A stretch of 12,599 nt of DNA, taken from assembly GCA_012514855.1 (NCBI GenBank), contig JAAYZL010000492.1, positions 1 to 12,599 on the forward strand, written 5' to 3'. Source of the stretch: Clostridiales bacterium (GTDB lineage: Bacteria > Bacillota_A > Clostridia > Christensenellales > Aristaeellaceae). The first letter of the stretch is position 1; each line of letters starts with the position of its first letter. Under the pieces are notes generated by a model that was given only the letters and a program-made list of their open reading frames with translations, searched no databases and was not told the origin of the DNA. This document shows positions 1-5,245 of this stretch, one piece after another. Made by a program: the position numbers and the translations under genes.

Positions 1-470
1 TGCAGCGGACGATCCGCAACAACATCGAGGTCAACTGCGGCGTCGCGGTGCGCTCGGTCGAGATCACCGTGAGCTCGCTCGCGGGGCCTCAAACCGCCGC
101 GAAGCCCCGGCGCGCGCAGAAGAGGGGACGCGTCTTTCGGGAGATACAGGCCGCGCCGCACGCGGAGCCCGCGCCGCACGCGGAACCCGCGCCGCTCGCG
201 CCGGAGGCCGTCCGGCAGCCGGAGCCGGAATCCGGTTCGCAGCCGGCGTCCGGTTCGCAGCCGGCGTCGGAGCCCGCGCGGCATTTCGCTCCGGAGCCGG
301 TTTACCAGCCGGAACCCGTTTACCAGCCGGAACCTGATCCCGAGCCGATGTTCGACCCGATTCCCGACGAGCCCGACGACCCCATCGTCGACGATCTGTT
401 CGAGGTCGAGGGCGAGTTTGCGGACGCGGGCGAAGAGCCGGAGGAGAAGCCCGCGGAGCCGGAAATGTAG
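1..470 (+). CDS. Asp23/Gls24-like protein, 5' partial, with Pro/Glu-rich tail
   Basis: This is the 3' part of a gene entering from the left edge in the frame beginning at base 3. The first ~28 visible residues (from QRTIRNNIE to VEITVSSLA) resemble the C-terminal end of Asp23/Gls24 domains, where a helix around 'IE..tG..V' is followed by a V-x-V-x-V strand. An Asp23-family gene (yqhY in Bacillus) directly before nusB is the usual arrangement, which supports the call. After the domain comes a tail of about 120 residues: a basic stretch (KPRRAQKRGR), then low-complexity Pro/Glu/Ala sequence with duplicated hexapeptides, ending in a strongly acidic segment. Family members are usually short and lack such a tail. 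AmaP, the membrane anchor of Asp23, has a similar C-terminal fold and is an alternative because the N-terminus is not visible. The family is linked to envelope stress or lipid homeostasis; the role here is inferred. Confidence 0.65.
   Translation, partial: QRTIRNNIEVNCGVAVRSVEITVSSLAGPQTAAKPRRAQKRGRVFREIQAAPHAEPAPHAEPAPLAPEAVRQPEPESGSQPASGSQPASEPARHFAPEPVYQPEPVYQPEPDPEPMFDPIPDEPDDPIVDDLFEVEGEFADAGEEPEEKPAEPEM
153..332 (+). repeat. Three 18-bp in-frame duplications in the Asp23-like tail
   Basis: Three different 18-bp units are each duplicated in tandem inside the coding sequence. They lie at 153-170/171-188 (Ala-Pro-His-Ala-Glu-Pro, one base different, with a decayed third copy after it), at 231-248/249-266 (identical copies, encoding part of the GSQPAS repeat) and at 297-314/315-332 (Pro-Val-Tyr-Gln-Pro-Glu, one base different). 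All keep the reading frame, as expected of a disordered linker growing by slippage. Confidence 0.85.
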
Positions 471-489
471 GGTTCCGGAATACATCGAT

Positions 490-525
490 CATTGCGGCGG
501 CGCCGGATTTCGCGCCTCCGCAATG
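490..525 (+). other. Strong hairpin in the nusB leader
   Basis: CATTGCGG (490-497) pairs with CCGCAATG (518-525). After one C/T mismatch, GGCGC (499-503) pairs with GCGCC (512-516), closing an 8-base loop, so the stem has 13 pairs with a single mismatch. It starts 20 bases after the stop codon of the Asp23-like gene. No T-run follows the stem, so it is not a standard intrinsic terminator. Its right arm overlaps the first of the five tandem repeats. It could be an RNA processing or stabilising structure, or an attenuator-like element ahead of nusB; function is inferred only. Confidence 0.6.
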
Positions 526-599
526 CTTGTGTCAGGCAATGCCCGTGTCGGGCGATGCCTGTGTCGGGCAATGCCCGGGTCAAGCAATGCTTGCGTCAA
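520..599 (+). repeat. Five tandem 16-bp repeats before nusB
   Basis: Five copies lie head to tail without spacers at 520-535, 536-551, 552-567, 568-583 and 584-599, with consensus GCAATGCCYGTGTCRG. The last copy ends one base before GGAG of the nusB ribosome binding site. Each copy centres on GCAATGC, and the flanking bases often extend this into a small hairpin: CGGGC-AAT-GCCCG at 565-577 and CAAGC-AAT-GCTTG at 581-593 are perfect. The array is outside any supported gene. Confidence 0.85.
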
Positions 600-612
600 A
601 GGAGTTTGGTGG

Positions 613-1011
613 ATGAACAGGGTTACGGCGCGCACGCACGCGATGAAGCTGATCTACGAGTGGGAAATGGGCGGCGAGGGCGGCGAGGAGACGCGCCTGG
701 GCCTTCTCGGAGCGGAGCCCGGCGAGGAGGAGTACGCCTATATGAACCGCGTGTTCGAGGGCGTCGTCGAAAATGTCCAGGCGCTCGACCGGCGGATCGA
801 GACCTGCGCGCACGGCTGGAAGCTCGAGAGAATTTCCCGCGTGGATCTCGCGATTCTGCGGCTGGGCGCGTATGAGCTGATGGCCGCGCAGACCCCCGCG
901 GGCGTCGCCATCAACGAGGCGGTCGAGCTCGCGAAGCTCTACTCCGGCGACAAGGCGCCGCAGTTCGTGCACGGCGTGCTCGGGGGAATCTCCCGGGGCG
1001 AAGCGCAATGA
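613..1011 (+). CDS. nusB: NusB transcription antitermination factor
   Basis: The product has 132 residues, the normal NusB length. NusB is an all-helical cytoplasmic protein that binds boxA RNA with NusE (ribosomal protein S10) and supports antitermination of rRNA operons. Recognisable parts are the N-terminal helix with RTHAMKLIYEWEM, the core RISRVDLAILRLGAYELM at about 73-90, and the C-terminal INEAVELAKLYSGDKAPQFV (100-119) leading into GVL. The ATG at 613 is chosen because AAAGGAG (598-604) lies 8 bases upstream and the protein aligns from its first residues; the frame stays open further upstream but only through the tandem repeat array. The stop overlaps the next start as ATGA. Position after an Asp23-like gene is the standard Firmicute order. 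The leader repeats could affect its expression. Confidence 0.95.
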   Translation: MNRVTARTHAMKLIYEWEMGGEGGEETRLGLLGAEPGEEEYAYMNRVFEGVVENVQALDRRIETCAHGWKLERISRVDLAILRLGAYELMAAQTPAGVAINEAVELAKLYSGDKAPQFVHGVLGGISRGEAQ

Positions 1012-1961
1012 GGGAGCGGCTGGCGCTGGGCATCGACACGAGCTGCTACACGACCTCCGTCGCGCTTGCGGGCGCGGAGGGCATCGCTTTTCACCGCAGG
1101 AAGCTCCTGGAGGTCGAGGGCGGCGCGCGCGGACTCAGGCAGTCCGACGCGCTGTTTCAGCATGTAAACCGGCTTCCGGAGCTCTTGGAGGAACTGCTTT
1201 CCGAGGCGGAAGGCGCGTCGATCGCGGCGGTGTGCGCGAGCGCGAGGCCGCGGGACGTCGAGGGCTCGTACATGCCGGTGTTCCTCGCGGGGCTGTCGTT
1301 CGCGCGATCCATCGCGGCGGCGCTGCGCGTGCCGGTGTTCGAGACGAGCCACCAGCAGGGCCACGTGCGCGCCGCGATGGTGGGCTCGGGGCTGCCGGAC
1401 GGCGGGTTTCTGGCCGCGCACCTGTCCGGCGGCACGACGGAGGCGCTCCGGGTTTCGCCGGGACTGGCGATCGAGCGGCTCAACGGCTCGAGCGACCTGC
1501 ACGCGGGCCAGCTCGTCGACCGCGTCGGCGTGAAGATGGGGCTCCCGTTCCCGGCGGGGCCCGCGCTCGAAGCGCTCGCGCGGATTGGAGAGGCGAGGAG
1601 CGCGATGCCGCTTTCGCACCGGGACGGAAATGTGTCGTTCTCCGGCGTGGAGGCCGAGGCCATGCGCATGCTCGACGCGGGAAAGAGCAAAGAGGACGTG
1701 GCGGCGGAGGTGTTTTCGTACCTCGCGCGCGCGGTCGCGCACATGGTCGCGGACGCGCACAGGAGGACGCGGCTCGAGAACGCGCTGATCTCCGGCGGCG
1801 TCGCGTCGTCGGGGCTCCTGCGGGAACTGCTTCCCGCGAGGCTTTCGCGGCTCGACTGTCCCGTGAGCATCCACTGGGGAAGGCCGGAGCTCTCCGGCGA
1901 CAACGCGTGCGGCGTGGCATTAATCGGTTGGGAGGAATACTGCGATGGGAAACATCATTGA
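1008..1961 (+). CDS. TsaD/Kae1-like protein (peptidase M22 type), clostridial paralogue
   Basis: This 317-residue protein has the ASKHA ATPase fold of the TsaD/Kae1 family. It shows the phosphate-1 motif GIDTSCYTTSVAL (8-20), the metal-binding pair in SHQQGH (H115 and H119, matching the two TsaD histidines), LSGGTTE (139-145), a GQLVDRVGVKMGLPFPAGPA segment (167-186), FSG (211-213), ISGGVASSG (261-269) and a C-terminal D298 in SGDNA, equivalent to the TsaD metal-ligand Asp. Unlike true TsaD it carries a GLRQSDALFQHVNRLP segment (42-57) where TsaD has the GGVVPE..SR-H region, and its substrate-side residues differ. Clostridia commonly carry such a gene between nusB and folD or xseA in addition to genuine tsaD, so I do not assign t6A synthesis. 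Old names such as O-sialoglycoprotein endopeptidase are not supported. It starts within the nusB stop (ATGA) and overlaps folD by 17 bases, implying coupled translation. Confidence 0.85.
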   Translation: MRERLALGIDTSCYTTSVALAGAEGIAFHRRKLLEVEGGARGLRQSDALFQHVNRLPELLEELLSEAEGASIAAVCASARPRDVEGSYMPVFLAGLSFARSIAAALRVPVFETSHQQGHVRAAMVGSGLPDGGFLAAHLSGGTTEALRVSPGLAIERLNGSSDLHAGQLVDRVGVKMGLPFPAGPALEALARIGEARSAMPLSHRDGNVSFSGVEAEAMRMLDAGKSKEDVAAEVFSYLARAVAHMVADAHRRTRLENALISGGVASSGLLRELLPARLSRLDCPVSIHWGRPELSGDNACGVALIGWEEYCDGKHH

Positions 1962-2793
1962 CGGAAAGGGAATCGCGGCGGAGATTCGCCGGGAACTGAA
2001 GGGGCGCGCGGAGGCGCTCCGGGCGAGGGGAATCGTGCCGTGCCTCGCGGTCGTGCTCGCGGGCGACGATCCGGCGAGCCAGATCTACGTGCGCAACAAG
2101 AAGCGCGCCTGCGAGGAGATCGGCATCCTCTCGCGCGAGGTCACGCTGCCCGGGGACATCACCGAGGACGCGCTGATCGCGGAGATTCAAGCGCTCAACG
2201 CGGACGACCGGGTCGACGCGATGCTCGTGCAGCTCCCGCTCCCGAAGCACATCGACGAAAAGCGCGTGCTCGCGGAGGTCTCGCCCGAGAAGGACGCGGA
2301 CGGCTTCCACGTCGTGAACGCCGGGCTGCTCTTTTCCGGGCAGAAGTCCGTGCTTCCGTGCACGCCCGCGGGCTGCATGGAGCTCCTCCGGCGCGCGGGA
2401 ACCTCGTTCAACGGCAGGCACGCGGTCGTCGTCGGCCGGTCGAACATCGTCGGAAAGCCGATGGCGATACTGCTGCTGAACGAGCACGCGACGGTCACCG
2501 TCTGCCACTCGCGCACGAAGGACCTCGGCGACTTCACGCGGAGCGCGGACATACTCGTCGCGGCGGTCGGCCGGGCGGGGCTCATCACCGGCGACATGTT
2601 AAAGCCCGGCGCGGCGGTCATCGACGTCGGCATGAACCGGCTTCCGGACGGCAAGGTCGTTGGCGACGTCGACTTCGCCTCGGCGCTTCCGGTCGCCGGG
2701 GCGATCACGCCGGTGCCCGGCGGCGTCGGGCCGATGACGATCGCGATGCTCATGCAGAACGCGATCGACGCCTCAGAGAAGCGGCATGGATGA
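1945..2793 (+). CDS. folD: FolD bifunctional methylene-THF dehydrogenase/cyclohydrolase
   Basis: FolD oxidises 5,10-methylene-tetrahydrofolate with NADP and hydrolyses the product to 10-formyl-tetrahydrofolate, supplying one-carbon units for purines and formyl-Met-tRNA. The 282-residue length is typical. Visible signatures are Y48-x3-K52 in IYVRNKKRACEE (the catalytic Tyr/Lys pair), QLPLP (96-100), PEKDADGFH (114-122), PCTPAG (138-143), the Rossmann motif VVGRSNIVGKP (162-172) and a C-terminal PVPGGVGPMT. All key residues are intact. The ATG at 1945 has a clear Shine-Dalgarno, GGGAGGAA (1930-1937), lying inside the end of the preceding gene. The gene overlaps the TsaD-like gene by 17 bases and xseA by 8 bases, so it is embedded in a tightly coupled operon. 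Confidence 0.98.
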   Translation: MGNIIDGKGIAAEIRRELKGRAEALRARGIVPCLAVVLAGDDPASQIYVRNKKRACEEIGILSREVTLPGDITEDALIAEIQALNADDRVDAMLVQLPLPKHIDEKRVLAEVSPEKDADGFHVVNAGLLFSGQKSVLPCTPAGCMELLRRAGTSFNGRHAVVVGRSNIVGKPMAILLLNEHATVTVCHSRTKDLGDFTRSADILVAAVGRAGLITGDMLKPGAAVIDVGMNRLPDGKVVGDVDFASALPVAGAITPVPGGVGPMTIAMLMQNAIDASEKRHG

Positions 2794-3979
2794 GAAGTGG
2801 ACGCTCTCGGTCTCGGAGCTCAACGAGTACGTGCGCAAGAAGCTCGCCGGCGACCCGGTGCTGCGCGCGGTCGAGGTGCGCGGCGAGATTTCAGGCTACA
2901 AGCGGCACGTCAGCGGCCACTGCTACTTCGCGCTGAAGGACGAATCGGCGCGCGTGCAGTGCGTGATGCTCCGCCAGCAGGCGGCGTCCCTCGCGTTCGA
3001 GCCGGAGGACGGCATGCGCGTGACCGTGCGCGCGAGCGCGTCTTTGTACGCGCAGAGCGGCACGTACCAGCTCTACGTGCAGTCGATGAAGGCCGAGGGC
3101 GCGGGCGAACTGTATTTGCGCTTCGAAAAGCTCAAGCAGAAGCTCGCGGCGGAAGGGCTGTTCGATCCGGCCCGCAAGCGGGAGATTCCGCTGTTTCCGA
3201 AGGTCATCGGCGTCGCGACGTCCCGCACCGGCGCGGTGATCCGCGACATCATCCGCGTGTCCCGCCGCCGCAACCCGAACGTCGGAATCCTGCTCGCGCC
3301 GTGCGCGGTGCAGGGGGCGCTCGCGGCGAGGGAGATCGTCGAGGCGATCGAGCGATTGAACCGAGACGGCCGGCCGGACGCGATACTCGTCGGGCGCGGC
3401 GGCGGCTCGATCGAGGATCTGTGGCCGTTCAACGAGGAGGCCGTCGCGCGCGCGATCGCGGCTTCGGGAATCCCGGTGATCTCCTGCGTCGGCCACGAGA
3501 CGGACTTCACGATCGCGGACTTCGTCGCGGATGCGCGCGCCTCGACGCCCTCGAACGCCGCGGAGCTCGCGGTGCCGGTGCTCGCGGAGCTTCGGCAGTC
3601 GGTATTGCAGCTCTCCGGCGCGCTGACGCGGGCGCTCTCCCGCTCGCAGGAACTGCGGTACGCGCGGCTCCGAACGCTTTCGGGCTCGGCGGCGCTTTCG
3701 CACCCGAAGAGGATGCTGATCGAAAGGCGCGAGGTGGCATTGCAGGCGCTCACGGCCCGGCTTCCGCCGGCGCTCGAAAGGCGGCGCGACGCGCTGCGCA
3801 AGCGGCTCGACCTCGCGGAGCGGTCGCTCGAGGCGCTCGACCCGGAGAGGGTGCTCGCGCGCGGCTACGCGGTCGTCCGGCGTCGCGGCACTTGCGTGCC
3901 GGACAGGGCGCTGTTGAAGACCGGGGACGAAATTCAAATACGCATGCGGGACGGCGACGTGCCCGCGGAGGTCCTGTAG
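2786..3979 (+). CDS. xseA: Exodeoxyribonuclease VII large subunit
   Basis: XseA is the catalytic subunit of exonuclease VII, which degrades single-stranded DNA from both ends and acts in repair with several XseB subunits. The 397-residue protein begins with an OB-fold DNA-binding domain (about 7-100, including RGEISGYKRHVSGHCYFALK in part) and continues with the catalytic domain: ATSRTGAVIRDI (144-155), GRGGGSIEDLWPFNEE (203-218), SCVGHETDFTIADFVADARA in part (233-252) and STPSNAAE (253-260). A long charged helical region follows, expected to form the coiled-coil stalk to which XseB binds, then a small C-terminal segment with LARGYAVVRR. The ATG at 2786 overlaps the end of folD by 8 bases; only a weak AGAGAAG lies ahead, consistent with translational coupling. 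xseB follows with no gap. Confidence 0.97.
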   Translation: MDEKWTLSVSELNEYVRKKLAGDPVLRAVEVRGEISGYKRHVSGHCYFALKDESARVQCVMLRQQAASLAFEPEDGMRVTVRASASLYAQSGTYQLYVQSMKAEGAGELYLRFEKLKQKLAAEGLFDPARKREIPLFPKVIGVATSRTGAVIRDIIRVSRRRNPNVGILLAPCAVQGALAAREIVEAIERLNRDGRPDAILVGRGGGSIEDLWPFNEEAVARAIAASGIPVISCVGHETDFTIADFVADARASTPSNAAELAVPVLAELRQSVLQLSGALTRALSRSQELRYARLRTLSGSAALSHPKRMLIERREVALQALTARLPPALERRRDALRKRLDLAERSLEALDPERVLARGYAVVRRRGTCVPDRALLKTGDEIQIRMRDGDVPAEVL

Positions 3980-4198
3980 ATGGAAAACATCGGCTTTGAA
4001 CAGGGGATGGAGGAGCTCGAGGGGCTCGTGCGCGCGCTGGAGACGGGCGAACTGCCGCTGGAGGAGTCCTTCAGGGCGTTCGAGCGCGGCATGGTGCTGA
4101 AGGCGCGGCTCGAAAAGCTGCTCGCGGAGGGCGACCGGCGCATCCGCGTGCTGACCGCGTCGGGCGAGGAGCCGCTCGAGGGGGAGGCGCCCGAATGA
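3980..4198 (+). CDS. xseB: Exodeoxyribonuclease VII small subunit
   Basis: This 72-residue protein is the small subunit of exonuclease VII. The family signature is clear: F-E-x2-M-E-E-L-E-x-L-V near the start (6-17), ALETGELPLEESFRAFERGM (19-38), then a helix with LEKLLAEGDRRIRVLT. Two helices forming a hairpin are expected, with several copies wrapping the XseA coiled coil. The ATG follows the xseA stop directly, and a GGAGG (3967-3971) 8 bases upstream inside xseA gives an independent strong ribosome binding site, which fits the need for several small subunits per large one. Its stop overlaps the ispA start as ATGA. Confidence 0.96.
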   Translation: MENIGFEQGMEELEGLVRALETGELPLEESFRAFERGMVLKARLEKLLAEGDRRIRVLTASGEEPLEGEAPE

Positions 4199-5073
4199 CG
4201 CTTCCGGAATACCGGGCGCTCGTCGACGAACGGCTCGACAAGCTGCTGCCGGACGGCGACCTCGCGCTGCACAGGGCGATGCGCTACAGCGCCCTGGCGG
4301 GCGGCAAGCGGCTGCGCCCGTCGATGCTGCTCGCGGCTACCGACATGCTCGGCGGCGACCGCGACGAGGCACTCGACTTCGCGTGCGCGGTCGAGATGAT
4401 CCACGCGTATTCGCTGATCCACGACGACCTGCCCGGCATGGACGACGACCAACTCCGGCGCGGCAAGCCGACGAACCACGTCGTGTTCGGCGTCGGGGTT
4501 GCGATCCTGGCCGGCGACGGGCTGCTGAACTTCGCGTTCGAAGTCATGCTCGAGCGCGCGCTTCGGTTTCCGGGGCGCGAGCGGGCGTGCCTGCTCGCGA
4601 TTTCGGAGATCGCCAGGGGCGCGGGCGTCTCCGGCATGATCGCCGGCCAGTGCCTCGACCTCGAGGCCGGGCGCGGCATTGCCGCTGAAAATTATGAGGC
4701 TATGCTCGAAGAAATCCATGCGGGCAAGACCGCCGCGATATTCGTCGGGGCTCTGCGCGCGGCGGCGCGCCTTTCCGGGGCCAACGAGACGGAGCTTTCC
4801 GCCTTGACCGAATACGCGCGCGCGTTCGGCATGCTGTTTCAGGCGACGGACGACATACTCGACGTCGTCGGCTCCGCGCCCGAGGTCGGGAAGACTATCG
4901 GCAAGGACGAGAGGAGCGGCAAGCTGACGTCCGCGTCCGTCTACGGCGTCGACGGGGCGCGCAGCCGGGCGCTCAACCTGCGCGACCGCGCGGTCGGGGC
5001 GCTCGGGCCGTTCGGCGCGCGCGCGGCGCTGTTTCAAAAGCTCGCGGAATCCTTAATTGATCGCACAAATTGA
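4195..5073 (+). CDS. ispA: Farnesyl diphosphate synthase (polyprenyl synthetase)
   Basis: The enzyme condenses DMAPP/GPP with IPP to short-chain prenyl diphosphates, most likely farnesyl diphosphate (C15), feeding undecaprenyl carriers and quinones. The 292-residue length is typical. Visible motifs are GGKRLRPS (36-43), the first Asp-rich motif DDLPGMDDDQLRRG (77-90, the bacterial DDx4D form), GQCLDLE (151-157) and the second Asp-rich motif DDILD (219-223) followed by GKTIGKDERSGK (232-243). Tyr72, five residues before the first Asp, is the usual bulky residue limiting products to about C15, though chain length cannot be proven from this. It starts in the xseB stop (ATGA) with GGGGAGG (4181-4187) ahead. 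dxs, the first enzyme of the MEP pathway, follows after a 172-base gap. Confidence 0.95.
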   Translation: MTLPEYRALVDERLDKLLPDGDLALHRAMRYSALAGGKRLRPSMLLAATDMLGGDRDEALDFACAVEMIHAYSLIHDDLPGMDDDQLRRGKPTNHVVFGVGVAILAGDGLLNFAFEVMLERALRFPGRERACLLAISEIARGAGVSGMIAGQCLDLEAGRGIAAENYEAMLEEIHAGKTAAIFVGALRAAARLSGANETELSALTEYARAFGMLFQATDDILDVVGSAPEVGKTIGKDERSGKLTSASVYGVDGARSRALNLRDRAVGALGPFGARAALFQKLAESLIDRTN

Positions 5074-5245
5074 TGCGAATTCCGGATATGAACGCGTCGT
5101 CGCGGCGGCTCTTTTCGCGCAGGGCGTTGTCGCTCTCCGCTCAACGTAGACCCCCTGCTACGCCTCGCTCCGGCTCCTCGCCCTGCACGAAAATTTCTCG
5201 CCGCTTTGGACGCATTGATATTCTCATTCGCATAAAGGAGTACAG
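5074..5245 (+). other. ispA-dxs intergenic region with nested inverted repeat
   Basis: This is the longest gap in the operon after the nusB leader. TTTTCGCGCAGGGCG (5112-5126) pairs with CGCCCTGCACGAAAA (5179-5193) at 14 of 15 positions. Outside that, CGGCG (5103-5107) pairs with CGCCG (5199-5203). Inside, CGTAG (5145-5149) and CTACG (5158-5162) enclose an 8-base loop. The element spans about 100 bases. It could be a palindromic dispersed repeat, a structured leader of dxs or a processing site. I see no thiamine-pyrophosphate riboswitch signature and no convincing promoter. A reading frame that crosses it into dxs is not believable as a gene. Confidence 0.6.

Noticed and set aside
520..599. 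CRISPR array
   Set aside because: The 16-bp copies are contiguous with no spacers and no cas genes are nearby.
520..612. boxA-like NusB binding site giving autoregulation
   Set aside because: I find no match to the boxA core (GCTCTTTAA-type) in the nusB leader.
5074..5245. Thiamine-pyrophosphate riboswitch before dxs
   Set aside because: Dxs uses thiamine diphosphate, so it was considered, but the conserved CUGAGA and the ACCUGA...GGAUAAUGCC-type core are absent.
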